This document shows, piece by piece, positions 12,362 through 25,620 of a DNA stretch of 64,000 bases (position 1 is the first letter of the stretch; the number at the start of each line of letters is the position of its first letter). The DNA comes from Sitta carolinensis (taxonomy: Eukaryota; Chordata; Aves; Passeriformes; Sittidae): the NCBI GenBank assembly GCA_032173965.1, contig JAVUNC010000004.1:22607001-22671000 (forward strand), read 5' to 3'. The translations under genes and the position numbers were made by a program. Under the pieces are notes generated by a model that made no database searches, was not told the DNA's origin, and was given only the letters and a program-made list of their open reading frames with translations.

Positions 12362-14080
12362 TTTATTTTTCTTGCCATTTGTCAGGGTCAAAGTACATAT
12401 TTCTGCAAAAGTTGAGGCTTTCTAAAACATTCAGGATGCCAAGTTCTTTGGCTTCAGAATTGCACAAGTGAAGCCAGAAAATAAATGGATCTGGCAGTTT
12501 CAAAATTGCTTAAAAATAGAAATATTAAAAAAGTTGCACACATGTGCAATAATACTACTTATTCTGACAGCAGGAACAGTGTGTATGTTGTACTTTTTTC
12601 TTCCTTTTCACCTACTTTAAAGACATAAGCTTAGTCAACCCTCCTAATTGCAGGTACCTAACTCATCCAGCTTTTCCTTGCTTTCAGCACAGCAAACTAG
12701 ATCAGCTTCTATGCAGTGAAATTTCACTGTGCTGAAAGTCACTTACTGAAAGAGCAGTGAACATTAACCTTTTGCTCCCTCTGATGCTTACACATCTATT
12801 GCTGAAACAAGAATTTTAGTCACTTCAAAGTTCCAGTTTCCTTTGTTTTGTCACTGGAGTTGCTCATTCTACATGACAAAAGTCAGATACTTATCTAAGT
12901 AATCTGAACTTGTATTAACAGTCTACAAGCAGCAGACAGGCTTGGAATGATAATGTCTTTTATATCACGAAGGTGGAAAAAAGCCCTTGTTCTTCACAGG
13001 AATTTGTGATCAGTCCCCATTTTATGATTGAAGTTCATGGGAATGAGTTCTGGGCCTTTGACAATATTTGTGTGGCAACTTGACCAACTGGGTTTTTAAG
13101 CTGACTAGAAAGATGAATTCAAAGGTGTATCCTGAGCCCCTCTAAGAGCTCCACTGAGAAGGGACATGACATTTACACTTTGTTACATGCCTTTATTACT
13201 GTCTCAGGCAAAAGTGCACAGCTCTACACCATGTTTTTTACTGAAGAAAGGAAAACTTCTGCTACAAAATTTATTAGACTGTGAAAAGCATGAGTACAGA
13301 CACATCATTTTGCACTTACCTTTTATCATGCTGAAACATCTTTCCTTGAATGTTTGACTTCTGTGATTTGGGAAAAATACAGCATGAGGAGAAGATACTG
13401 AAGAGAGAAAAAATCTTTCTGTAATTCTTTAGCAAATCCAAATATTCAATTTCCTTTCCTAATTAAAAAAAAAATTAAGTCCTATATATAGATCATCTTG
13501 TAACCTCCATATTGTAAGCCATTAATCATTAAAAACCAATTGTGTAATATTCATGCAATACTGCCATGAAGTGATGCTGGGTAGTATTTCATGAACATCC
13601 AGTTCTGATTTCATCTGTGCTTTTTTCACCTGTTCCCTCATAAATCTGTTGAACTCGATACTGTTCACTCTGCCTTTTTGTTATTTATAATTTTTATTAC
13701 AAAAATGTCTGAATGTTTCAAACATGGGGCTCCCTGTTGTGCTAGGCGCAGTATGCACAACTAGTAAATAACAGCCTGCTCACAAAGAGGTTATTACAAA
13801 GTTGAACATTAGCATCCAGGAAGAGCCTTCCTGAAACTATGGCAACAACAGAAGAAATTACAGGTGTTAGGAAAAACAAAAAACATAATGCAGAGTAATT
13901 AATACTGGATTTTCTCACACAGTATTTATGTGGGACAAAATAAGTGCAAACTTTGACATGAATATGTGGAAATACCAAAATTATACTTATGACATATGAC
14001 CAAACAGCTGCAATCAGGATGTCTAGTACTGGAATTACAACAGTCTATTGGTTGATGCTGAAGAGAACTAAGGGATAATA
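12362..14080. other. AT-rich DNA with a compound palindrome
   Basis: At 12681-12738 two 12 bp arms (CTTTCAGCACAG and its complement) face each other, and a 16 bp perfect palindrome (CAGTGAAATTTCACTG, 12714-12729) sits in the gap next to the right arm. Nothing else is recognised. Confidence 0.5.
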
Positions 14081-14153
14081 CTGCTTTTTCTACAAGTCTT
14101 CAAAATGTCCTCTACATAGTAGAGGACATTTTGAAGAGTTGTACAAAAAGCAG
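14081..14153. repeat. Near-perfect 35 bp inverted repeat with 3 nt loop
   Basis: Arms 14081-14115 and 14119-14153 pair at 33 of 35 positions around the loop ATA. The inner 19 pairs are uninterrupted. The two mismatches are at 14096/14138 and 14090/14144. Transcribed from either strand this would form a 73 nt hairpin of pre-miRNA-like size, but so perfect a stem is more typical of a recent local inverted duplication. It ends 20 bp before a truncated LTR. Confidence 0.9.
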
Positions 14154-14172
14154 CAACTTTTTTCTGTTTAAA

Positions 14173-14969
14173 CAATAAGGGCGCAAAGTTCTGTGCAACA
14201 GCAGCTGGCAGAGAGGAGTGAGAGTTATATGTGAGAAATACTCTGCAGACACCAAGGTCCAAGGTGAAAAAGAGAGAGGAGGTGATCCAAATAGTGGAGT
14301 AGAAATTCCTCTGCAACCCATGACAAAGATTGTTCCATGGAGATCCACAGTGAAGCAGATAACCATGCTGAAACTGCAGCTCTTGGAAAGCCAGTGCTGG
14401 AGTAGGGTCCTGGCAGGAAACTGCAGCCTGCAGAAAGAAGTCTGCCAGGAGCAGGTTTTGCTAACAGGACTTGCGATGCCCTGGGGGATTCTGTTCCTTA
14501 AGGACTGCATCCTGAGGGAGGAGCCCATACTGGAACGTTTCTTGAGGAAAATACCCATGGAGAAGTTCATGAAGAGCCATATCCCATGGGTGAGACCATA
14601 TGCTGCAGTAGGCATAGAACATGAGAAGAAAGAAGCAGCAAAGAGTTATAACTGACTGCAACTCCCATTCCCTACACCCCTGCATTGCTAGCAGGGATGA
14701 TATAGAGAATTTGGGGGTGGAGTTGAGCCCAGAAGGAAAGGAAGGGTGGGAGAAAGATGTTTCTATATTTGCTCTTTTTTCCCATTATCCTACTCAGTTG
14801 TTAACTGCTAATAAACTGATTCCCTTAAATGGTCTGTTATGCCTGTTATGGTATTTGGTGATCTCTCAATCCTTATCTCAACCTACAAGATTTCATTGTA
14901 TTTTCACCCATCCTATTTAGAAGGGAGTAGTAGAGCAGCTTGGTAGGCAACTGATGGTCAACCACAACA
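14173..14969 (+). mobile_element. Long avian ERVL-type LTR, 5'-truncated
   Basis: It matches the copy at 36358-37464 from the 'GTGCAACAGCAGC' block to the end. The shared order is a U3 rich in CTGGAGCAG / CTGCAGCC / AAGGACTGCA motifs, a GAGTTGAGCC block, a purine-rich stretch, the poly(A) signal AATAAA at 14811-14816, the GTGATCTCTC block at 14860, and a U5 ending in CAACCACAACA. The first ~250 bp of the LTR are missing and the terminal GGCACC...CAGCC part is shortened. It contains no internal viral genes. Open frames of 145 and 167 codons on opposite strands are by-products of its GC-rich, repeat-built U3. Confidence 0.85.
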
Positions 14970-16120
14970 TCTAAAGGTAATTCTAAACTAGGCAATTAGC
15001 AACCTACATGAATCCTAGAACTAGAAATGGAGCTATGTTCATCTTTTGTTGCAGTACTGCCTTTAGTTTATTTATTGTAGACAATCTGATCAGAAAATAA
15101 CCTGACTTCACTGACTCACACATGCCATTTTTCATCTGGAATACTGTAACTCCCTGTATGTGTACATAACATCTTTAACACTTATGGAATCCCAACCAGC
15201 GTAAAATACTCCAACACCTTTTCTCCACAGCATAAGGTATCACAAACATTATCAAGTTTATCTTTTCTTATTATTATTCTTGTTATTTTGTCCCCTCACA
15301 GATTATCAAATCAATTCAGTCTTTGTTCTTGTCATAAGAGCTCTCCATGACCTGGCCAAGGCTATCTAACACAACAAGCAAAATCTCCAAGATAAACATC
15401 ATTTCTCTAGTACAGTGGAAATTTGTACAGTGAAGAGGATTATTTATGTGGAAAACAGAATTTTACAGTGGCTGATAAGACTGTGGAGCAAAATCTCTAG
15501 AAACTTCAAATTTCACCAGTCCCAGTGCCTTCTAGACAAGTCATCACGTTACTTCTATAACCTAAACAGTTTTTGTACATTCAAAACATCTGCTTCTACA
15601 TGAAAGCTGCTAGAGGATTGCCTTCGTTACTGAAAAATTTAAGGGAAAAGTGAAGGTTGTGGCAAACATTCTTATGGGCAGGTAATTTTCCAGTGAGTAT
15701 TAGACTTTTCATTTTATAATTCAAGTTCCTGCATCTAATATTCCTGCAAAATCTACAGGATTTTGTCACTGAATGGTAATATATATATGGTAGATATATA
15801 TCTGTAACTAACTGGATATTATGCACTGTTAATGTTATTAATATTTTCCAAAAGAACTTCTATTTAGCTTTTAAATATGTAAAATGAAAGTCGTATTGCA
15901 AAACCATTGTATGACTATTTCAGCTGGATATTAAACTGTAAACTTAGATTGACTCTAATGCTCTTATATTTTGAAGTTCAGAGTTCTGTGACAATCCTAA
16001 TTAATTCCCAAGTATACACATCTACATTTTCTCTGCAAACAGTGGAAAACAGCATCCTAATGATTATTTTAAGAGATTTTTTTAAAAATAAAAATCCCAA
16101 AGTATTGATTATTTGGTGGG
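14970..16120. other. AT-rich DNA, no feature seen
   Basis: Includes a short TATATA-rich patch near 15780-15805. No repeat family or gene was recognised. Confidence 0.5.
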
Positions 16121-16197
16121 TTTTTTTGTTTGTTTGTTTGCGGGTTTTTTGTTTTTTTTTTTTTTGTTTGTGTTTTTTTTTTTTTTTTTTTGTTTTG
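16121..16197. repeat. Low-complexity T-rich tract
   Basis: Runs of T broken by G (TTTG units, then T15 and T19 runs). On the complementary strand it reads as an A-rich, lysine-coding stretch, which explains two spurious open frames across it. Confidence 0.95.
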
Positions 16198-19100
16198 TAA
16201 ATAACTTATGTTCCACCACATATGTTGTAGAAAACCAGATCCTTTTATTGGTAGGATAATCAAAATATAAGCAGAGTATATGGCTTAGTGAAGTTATGAA
16301 AGGTGAAATAGACATTGAATTTTAAAGACAACTGGTAAAAAGTAGCTAACCAGACTGAAAGGCAATAATTCAACACAGGAGTTAAGCAGATATTTCATGT
16401 TTATTTTTAATGTATTTGCACACAGACTTTGTTTGCATTATGATCCCAAGACAGCAAAAATGCTTACGCATATGCTTAGAAAATGTATTTGCTTAAAATA
16501 GAAATGCGTGCAACTCAATACCTTGATGTTACATGTTCAGAATGTGCTCAAATCTTTTTGCTGCAGATGAATGACCTAGTCTTTTTTAATAGGAGTTTTG
16601 CACACAAATGAGAACAAACAAATTTGCAATACTCTGATACCATCAGTAAAATTATTGCAGAAATTTAAAATTCTAAATATTATGAGTTTGGCTGCCAGTA
16701 GTTTCAAGCACGGATTAGGATGTCAAAGTTTTTGCACACATGGTTTTCTATGTTAGCATTGATTATTGTATTAATAAAAAATATAATGTCTGTGAAGATT
16801 CAGTAACTGTAGCAGAGTACAGAACAGTTTTGTGATGAACTACTGCTGACTGAAACCGTCGACTAACAGCATTGTAGACTATGAACCATGTTTAATGAAT
16901 CCCAGATGGTTTATTTAATCTCACAAAGACAGTGAAGATTATTCATGGCTTCTGGGAGGCTTGTTATCAGATAATATATTTGAGGGATTTTATGGCCTCT
17001 TTCAATAATTCTACCGACAAGGCCAGCTTGGGAGAATTAGTGGACAAATTCACTTGAAGAGCTATTGTTCTTGAGTGTTCTGTTTCTGTAGAAACCACTT
17101 CCTCAAATTTACTGCAGTAAATTTCTTGTTCATAGTCTGATTTATTTTCAAGCAATCTTGATAACATTTTTCCTTAAACACTTGTCCACAGCTGGCCCTC
17201 AACCATAACCACTTTAAGCATAATCATAAGGCAGTGTGCTACAGCAAGTAGTATCTCACCTATTTTATGGAAATTTCGCAGACTTTATAGCCCCTTAAAG
17301 AGAAATATTATAAAAATATATATAAACAATTAAAAATATATATAGAAAGCTTCAGAATGTAAATTGAAATAAAAATTACAAACTCCCATAGGTAATAGAG
17401 GCCAGCAAATGGAATGTTGGGCAAGTATCTTCTTTTCCTTGACAAAAATTAGTTTTCACTTTTCACTTTGATCAGAACCAATTTAGGGCTAAAGTATTGC
17501 AAAAAGGTACGAGTCTTAGTTTGACTCATGCCTCCTTACTGCTTTTTTATGGGTCCTGGGGCACTATGAATTATGTCTAGGCATGTTATAGAGACAGAGA
17601 AGTCTTTAGCAGCGACAGGCACTCTCTATCAGAAAAACCTCATTTGGAGTATGAGTTATCACATGGTGTACAGGTGGCCTCTGCCATCTTCTGTTGTCTG
17701 TTCTTATTGTCTTCTATTCAGCAGAAGATACCTAAGGCAAAAGTTTCCCCAAGTGCCATGCTGCACTTAAACAAAGACAAGAAATAAAGCCACAGAAATC
17801 TGTTGTTCACAAAATATTTCACATTTTATTAAGTTCTGGACCCAACCCAGTTCACGTATTTTTTGGGTTGCTTGACCAAACTCTTGGTTTAAAGGGAGAT
17901 CAGTTCAATTTCAGTATGTCCTGATTTGTGACACAGAGGCTACAGAGCTTGTTATTTGTATGAAGTTTCAGAAGTATTATTATGTCAGCTACCTTTAATT
18001 TCTGTAACTATGAGACCATTTCCACTTTTAAGTTATTTTTCTCTTATGGTAAATACACCATAAAGGCAGCATGAGGAGAAATCAATATATGAACTGTGAA
18101 AAGAAAGAAACTACCTTTCAGTGGAAAAAGTTTAAAAACTTGCACCACCAGTTTTGAAAGATCAGTGATGAGAAACTGAGTAAAAAGAATAGTTAAGCAG
18201 CGCTCCATGGATACAGTGACGGTAGCAGTACTCTACACAGTAAGGAAATCAATATAACGGTCTGGGGATCTGAAAGGGAGACTGTAGAGAGTCATCAAGG
18301 TAGCTAACATACAACCTGCAGAGATTAACTGAATGACTGTCACAGTCCGGTGAAGGAGTCAAAAGTCTGGTGGATGATGCTTACCTGTATATTATCTTAC
18401 AGAGAGTGAGAAAAAATCCCCGAAACATTCTGTCTTTGACCTTAAGAGATTTTTTTTTTTTTCTAAATAGAAAAGAATAAACTGATAAGTCTCAATAATC
18501 AAATAAATTTGTGGAAGCATAAACCATTCTCTTGGACTGCTATAAGATATAGATGCTTATGCACAGCTGACATGGGAGAGGATATTTGAATTTTTGTAGC
18601 TGTTGCTGTACCAATTTTGGTCACCATTTTTTTTCAAAGTATGGTGATTTTCATAGTTAGCTGGACTAGCAGAGTATACACTAACCTTAAATCACAGTAA
18701 ATATTAAATAAAAAATGTAAAGGTTCTTATGGAACAGAAAGCTTAAATAATAGGGGTGCTGCAATGCAGTTCCTGAGCTGTGGAAGACCTTCCTTGCCTT
18801 TCATACACCTAGGTTATGAGGAGAAGTCTCACAGGTCTGGATAGGAAATGAGCTGAACGTAAATGACAATGTCTGCTTTTTTAAGAAAGCTGCAGGCATG
18901 TGCAAACCAGACATCAGGAGAAAGATGCTCAGAAACATCTAGGAAGAATCATTGGGCTACAACCTTACAAGAAGTCAGGAAATAAAAAATACTAGACAAT
19001 TATCTGGAAAGAAAAAAAATGCTTGAAAATATAAATAATTATCCTCTTTCTATTAAGTTCGTCAGGCTTTTATGACCTTTAACAGTAGCACGTAAAACAC

Positions 19101-20337
19101 ATATCTGGCGATGTATTCATCACTTGCTCCCAAGCATCAAGAAAACCAGCAGACAAACAGATAAGAAACTGATCACTGGAAATCAGGAAAACAATCAACA
19201 ATTTTTTTGTCTCTAAATGTAGGGGTGCAAAGGAAAATTATGTAATGAAACTTAAGCAGGAAAAGGGCTACTTGCAGTCTATCCCTGACTAGGTACCCTT
19301 TACCTGCCTTGGCAAGCGTGGATTATGCTGGAAGAATTGCAGAGAAATATTTCGTCTAGTACTATTCTACATCAATAATATCTTAATATATGACAGACGT
19401 TTTGGGATTTTTTAACTTTTACTTGACAAAAGTACTGGGAAGGAGGAAGTGGAGAAAGAGAATGAGAGAGCAATAATCCAGAAAGGATTAGGGGGTTAAG
19501 ATTTGTCAGAAATGCCCAAAATTAAATCATCTGATCCTATTCCTACCAAGAATTTAAATCTTCCCCAAGTGAATATCATGAGCATGGGCTGTCACTAGTT
19601 CTTGAGTTGGGAAGGAAGATATAGTCAGCATAATTGACAATTTAGTGTTCCATAGAGGTAAGAAAATTTTACCTTACTTTTCTCTAAAAAAAGAGACAAG
19701 AAATTCATTTAATTACAAAACATTTTATAAAATCTGAAATGTCTTGGTCTTCTAATAATCACCTTTTTCCTACTAAACTTAATCACTTCCTAAAAGAGAA
19801 ACCCTCACCACAAACTGTTTCCACTTATGTGAGTCTTAGTCTGTGTGGTATTTCAGATTCTTTTTTTATCTTTAAATCATTACCCTGATTTATTTCTATT
19901 CTACTCTGTTTCCATGTCATACATGTATTTTGTGTAAAATATTTTTTTTTTGTTAAGTGAGTGTATTAGTGGTTCTTATTCCTTAGTCTTGTGCACTATC
20001 CTGAGGTGCTGTGTGCATTTCTATATGTGTCTTTACAAAACCAAACGTCATCATTCTTCTCTGTCAAGGGAATTATATAGCTAAGAATAGTAAAGAAACA
20101 AACACTGTATGATAAGAAAACAGACAATGTAGATAGAGCAACGATACTGTGTTTTTGTAGATATATAAGGTCGTTTATTTTACACTATTATACATACACT
20201 TACAACTCTGGCATTTACTTTGTCCTAAAAGTACTTCCTACAGGTTACTATTTAAAATTATATATTGAAATAAGTCACTATAACTTTTCACAGAAAAACT
20301 CAAAACCTTTTTTTTTTGCTCCTCCATTTCCATAGGG
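16198..20337. other. AT-rich DNA, no feature seen
   Basis: Contains only short open frames and short homopolymers (for example T12 near 18451). No repeat, RNA gene or exon was recognised by eye. Confidence 0.5.

Positions 20338-20367
<30 letters not shown>
20338..20367 (+). repeat. 30 bp poly(A) tract
   Basis: An uninterrupted run of 30 A. The sequence upstream is not recognisable as a processed copy of a known gene and no flanking duplication was found, so it is listed as simple sequence and not as a retrocopy tail. Confidence 0.95.
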
Positions 20368-20368
<1 letters not shown>

Positions 20369-21510
20369 CAGTCAGGAAACAGGTAGCAGAGTTACATAAA
20401 TACAGATATTGATTTTGCTGAAGTCAATCCCACTTAGTTTTCCAATAGAGGTTTTACTGGAATCATGTCCAGGGATTTTCTCAAGCAAGACATTGCACTC
20501 AGCTGGGGCTGGGTTTTTGGCCAAAACCATATTTACTTGTCAGGTATCAGAACATAATCCTGAAAGACTAGGCATGGGCAACATGGGATGGGACACAGGA
20601 CTATAGACAGGCTTTATACAGATGCTGGTAGTGCAAATACTTGCAATGCAAGTTGGTAATTATTTTGTTCTGCAAATTATCCCCAACACCAATTTATGGA
20701 GTCTTTGGGAGGAAAGAACTGACTGTTATCAAACATACTGAATGTTGTAGAATAGCACATATGTATTTACCAGAGGGACTGATATGTTCCATGAGAGCCA
20801 AGCATGGACCTCAAATACTTCACCGAGGTAATAGGTGTTGCTGCCAACTCAAGGCTCTCTAGGAATTTCTAATGGCTGGAACCATAATAATGTCCAAGCT
20901 AAACAGGGGAAGGAAGGTCCCAACTTCAGTCATATCTCAATTTACAGGAATGTCAGAGTCATAAATAAGTCACACAATGCAAAACAGGTTTAGGAAGGCT
21001 GTCTTGTCCCATATTGCTTTTCACAAGAGACTTTTGGGGTAAGAGTGGCTACACAGCACCAGACATTATTAAAGCAGACTGAAAACCTTATTACCATGTC
21101 ACAGATATAGCAGGTGATAGAAAATTGCATTATACTGAAAAGCAAAATGTAATTGAAACAGCAGAGCTGTATGGTGATGTTTGTTCAACAGATCATTTAG
21201 CTAACCTGGATTTACTGATTGATGTCCCAACACAATGTCTTTGGTAAGACCTACCTGTGTATTATGCTAGCAAAAGGATTCAGTGCAGGTGGATGGTCAA
21301 GGATTAATTGTTAGCAGAAAAGGAGGGCATAGACAGAAAAATCCTGATCCACAATAAATCTTTGTATCCCTGGATCAGTACAGCATGAAACAGTCTCAGG
21401 ATATCGGTAAGGACACCTGGGTTAGAAGGGTATGTAATTTGTAACAGTATCTGTTTAAGTGCTATTCGGTATAAAAGACAAACAAGAAACAGGAAAATAA
21501 ACTACTCAAA
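20368..21510. other. Unannotated DNA, no feature seen
   Basis: Slightly less AT-rich than its surroundings. Short open frames only. Confidence 0.5.
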
Positions 21511-21516
21511 CACACA

Positions 21517-22111
21517 CGTGGTGGTGTCAGCGTGATCTCTGCCTCGGCCAGCCCTGGCACCGCGGCAGCGCGGGCTCGGCTCAGTAGCAGAATGAACTTT
21601 GCCGATCCCGTGGGTCTCGGCTTGGCTGCGGGCAGTGAGCGACGACGGCAGAACAGAGAGAGGGAGACTCTGCTGGGGTTAAACCACTGACTGTATTTGT
21701 CCCACTGCGGGGACACCTCACTCACAGGTGGCAGCTCAGGCAAAGCGCCCGAGCACCTGAATACAGCAGCTGATAAAGGGGGAGGAACTCGGGATAGGGT
21801 CGAACCTGGGACCAATTAGGGACAGGCAGGGGACGGCTCTGTAACTGAGTGACATGGAGGGGAACAAACCAGGATACAGTGTGGGGGGGGGAAACAGGAA
21901 TTCTGTCCAATCACTCCGTGATCCTATTAGAACTTTCCAGACTGAAGGCGAGGTCTCAGAGTGGCAGACAGGGTCTGGGAGTTACATAACAAGATTGACA
22001 GACAACAGTAACCGGGGTGATGAATCAAACAGGGAAAGAACATAGGGGGTACATGGAATGAACCATATAACAATATAATAATTCCAAGAACTTGAAAAAA
22101 ACATTGCCACA
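21517..22111 (-). mobile_element. Solo LTR (copy A), family shared with 50255-50843
   Basis: Read on the minus strand it begins TGTGGC and ends ACCACG, close to the TGTGGT...ACCACA inverted ends of copy B. By eye the two copies differ at roughly 20-25 of ~590 positions, including a long identical stretch in the first third. Flanking hexamers on the + strand are CACACA (21511-21516) and CACATA (22112-22117), a 5-of-6 match, so a 6 bp target-site duplication is likely. No internal retroviral sequence adjoins it, so it is a solo LTR left by LTR-LTR recombination. The 5' part is AT-rich and the 3' half GC-rich with CpGs. A 6 bp duplication is typical of betaretrovirus-like (ERVK) or alpharetrovirus-like elements, but the family is not proven. 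Frames of about 60-117 codons here are shadows. Confidence 0.9.
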
Positions 22112-22117
22112 CACACA

Positions 22118-23654
22118 TATACCAAATCTGTAATAAGCAGCAGATAATGGAGACAAGCAGCAAAGATCTAAGCTTCACGTTTCTGGCTGATGGGCCACTG
22201 AAGTAACTGACCACATAAGTGAGTGTCGCCCAGAACTTAATAACTCCTGAGACGGAAACAGGCACTGATGGGAAAGAACAAACCTACTAAAGGATACTCA
22301 AGGACTTTGTTGTGTTTAAAACCTGTCCTGGGATATTTCAAAAGAATTGTGAGAATGTGAAAAGCTTATTACACACTGTAAAAGGCAACAGCAGGGAAAG
22401 AGGAGCCTTCCAGCAGATCAATGAGCAACAGATGCAGGAAATTAGAGGGAAAAGACTAAGAGTAAAAATGTGTGCATATAAGCTGACGTGCATATTGCTC
22501 TTGTTTGCCTAAGTCTTGCACCTGATCACCACAGTCTGTCTTATCTACAAACTTACTAGCCAGTGAGGAGGAAAGCCATCTGTGAAGACTTAAGGTAGAG
22601 TTGAGACAGGAGACATGAGGGCTGTGCCTGGATTCTGGATGGACTCAAGGCCTGGGATAGGATTTGAAGGATTTGCAGATGTGCATGCTTGCAGATAAGA
22701 AAGTGCAGGGATTCGTAAATACATACCTATAGCTATATCTATATTTGCATATCTTCCACCAAAGTATCAAGTGATTCACTACTGGCCTCTATTTAAGAGA
22801 ACAGGAAGGAGAAATCCCCTGTGTCTTAACAAAAATACTCTTTATTCATCATGATGTAAAAAATGGATCAAAAGACTTCAGAATTTCATAAATGAAATTA
22901 CATGGTAATAAAATAGATAAAGACAAAGGTGTAATTTGTCTTAATACATATTTTTAATATAAATTACAGTTGCAGCCTGTCATGCCAACTGACTTCAATG
23001 GCTCTGTTTTGCTCTGAGCCCAAGCCAATAACAGTTTTGCTTCAGAGGAGTAGTCCCTCTGTGTGTCCAGCCACTGGGTTTCATGGCACCTTATGGTCGT
23101 TCATTTGTTCTTTCCCCTGTACTCCACTGTGGCTCCTTGGAGGCCCACATGGCACAGGTGCTTTCTGAGCCACTCGTATTCCTCACATCAGAGTCTTGGA
23201 ACTGGGAAAATTTAAAAAATCTAAATCTGATCAGCAGGAGGGAAGGTAAGGAGTCACAATCACTTACCAGGTTTTCTGTTGCCTTGTTTATTTGCAGGTG
23301 TCTGTGATTGGAGATTGGCACTGTCTCTCAATCAAAAATATTTGCACCATAATGTCTCCAATTTTGCTTTGTTCTGGTGTTTCAAGTAACATACCAGACC
23401 TGGTGTCTTTGTAATGAAAATAGAGTTCTATTTACTTTAATCATAAAATGTGATAAATACATATTCACATATATTTCCCTAAAGGACAGGAAATATGTAT
23501 TATCAAATCATCAAAGATGGGCTCGCTAGGCATGTGATTTAATATGTCTTAAGGCATCCATTTAGACAGTGTAAATTGTGTAAATAAAGATAATTATCAT
23601 TCTAATTAGCCAATGATAAAAGTAAAAGTTTATACTGTTTCATGGCAAGGGTTT
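22118..23654. other. Unannotated DNA, no feature seen
   Basis: Holds short overlapping opposite-strand frames near 23083-23321, neither with a recognisable product. No repeat was identified. Confidence 0.45.
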
Positions 23655-23800
23655 TAAATTACTAATAAAAATAACAATTATTTATAATTATCTTTATTAC
23701 TATATTATTTAAATTATTGTTTATTAACTATTTTATTTATGTACTATTATATTTCATTATTATTTTAAAATTTATAATTATTATTTTACTTAATAGAATT
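23655..23800. repeat. Extreme AT-rich low-complexity stretch
   Basis: Made almost wholly of A and T with TTATT/AATAA units and very few G or C. It probably arose from simple-sequence expansion and decay. Confidence 0.8.
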
Positions 23801-24699
23801 GAAGGGATTTGCTGCTGTGATTTATTATTAAGCTTTTAATTTGCATCTGCTTTGCAAAACTGCCATGAAAATTTACTAATAAGGGAAAAAAGTCCATTAA
23901 CACCACTCATCACAATAGTGAACAATAAAAATTATAATACTTACCTATTTTAATCAGCTGTCAAAGACAGCCCATTTAGCCTGAATAACTGGAATTTGAA
24001 GAGAGTACTTTGTTTAAAGAAGGCAGTCTTTCATCAGAAAGATTTCAGAATGCAAAGTCATGAACAGTTTTTGTTATGAATATTAATTTGAGTCTTTCTT
24101 AAACTATCCAAGACTGAAAGCAAACACTGGAAAATTAAGAAATAAATCAAAATAAGCTATAATATGCATCAAATCTCAAGGATCATAAATGAAATTAAAT
24201 AGTAGTTTGGCATCTAGGATTCTAAGGAACTCCTTCCTCTACTGATTTAACTGCTTATGGTGCTGTCTGTGCCAAACATATCTGTTATTTCAGGTGGGGA
24301 ATCCCATAGCTGCAGTTGCATACTTTGCAGTTCAGTCTAGCTTTATTCTGCTTTGTATTTATTCAGTCAGCTAAGTTGTACTAATGAGGCTCTCTGACAA
24401 AAAATCTCCCTGGGGAGGAGATTCATCAGTCACATGTCGTGAAAGAAACACAACAGACATCATTCTGATAATTTCAAAATTTATTCCTAAATACTTAATG
24501 GCTGGAGATGCAAAAGACCTTTTGATTTATCTAACCAAGCACAGATGCTACCTTGAGGAGATACCCCTTGTCTGATCATACAGAATGAGAACTCATATAT
24601 ATAATATATGGTGTTAGGATGCATATATACTTGCCTACATTGGTTAACTCCAATAGACACACAGCACTTGCACAGAAACAGGCAGCACTAACAGCCTGA
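23801..24699. other. AT-rich DNA, no feature seen
   Basis: Short frames only. A TATATATAAT patch lies near 24595-24610. Confidence 0.5.
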
Positions 24700-25620
24700 T
24701 CCTGTTTCCCCTCTGTGTCTGAGCAGGATGGAGGTTCATAGGTGGGAATACACATGCTCACAGGTGAGTACACACCTACGCACGAGTGCAGTGTGGCTCC
24801 CACCTGCAGCTGGGCTCAGGCGCCCAATCTGCCCAGTGGCTGCTCCTGGATCCCAGCTGCCCCATTTGCTGCTGGTCATGTGAATCAGTGGAACCACAGA
24901 CCCACTCTTCTTGCTGGTGCTCATACCTGCACACACACACTCACACAAGCATGTACAGAGCTGACTGACACTCTGCCCGGGAGATCCCAGCAGCACTCAC
25001 ACACCTGTGCTGGCTCCCAGTGCTGCACTGTAGCCAAACAGGCTCCAGCCCTGCTCCCACCTGGGGCTGGCATGGGGTGTCACTCACTGGGGGCTCTCTG
25101 GTCACTGGCCCCCAGACATGCATGTAGATACCACCCACCCACATGCCCTTACAACCCTTGTGGGGGCATGGCCAGACAAGCTGCTATTTGCACACTTCCA
25201 GCTCTGTTTGTCCCCTTGTACCTTTATTTTCTCACAGTTGTTCCTCCCCAAATGATCTGAATCCATCCCCTTCTCCACCTCTGGTTTCTTCCCTAAACAT
25301 CCCATGGTAAGACTTGTGCAATCCCAAAATGCTCTTCCCCAGCATCCCATAACACATTCAGCACCTCCAGGCAGCATGTCCATGGTCTGGAAGGAGAAAC
25401 GGGCCTCTTGGCCTATAAAGATGAGGGTCATACCTGGACACTGGAGCTGAGCCTTTCCTGAGACAGCCCTTAGCTGGTGTTCCCACTTGCCCTGTGCTCC
25501 TCTGGGCTTGCAGAGACAGGGCTGTGATGGGCTGATGACTCCCTGGGGTGGGGAGCTGGGGCACAGTGATATCTGAGCTGCTCCATCTGCCATTCTCTGT
25601 ACTCCTTTGTGAATGTTTAG
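24700..25620. other. Unclassified GC-rich island, probable old repeat
   Basis: The composition changes sharply from AT-rich to GC-rich and back. The stretch includes CA-rich parts (CACACACAC near 24933) and CAGC/CTGG motifs, and CpG is scarce, so it does not look like a promoter CpG island. Open frames of 172 codons (+, 24742-25260) and 184 codons (-, 25102-25656) overlap in opposite senses and have low-complexity products. That is typical of GC-rich non-coding sequence. Read on the minus strand there is an AATAAA-like signal (about 25225-25235), which would fit an LTR or terminal repeat, but I recognise no family and no TG...CA ends. Confidence 0.4.

Noticed and set aside
14112..14655. 167- and 145-codon frames on opposite strands
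   Set aside because: Both run through the ERVL LTR fragment and are not retroviral genes.
20338..20367. Poly(A) as the tail of a processed pseudogene
   Set aside because: No recognisable coding sequence lies upstream and no target-site duplication was found.
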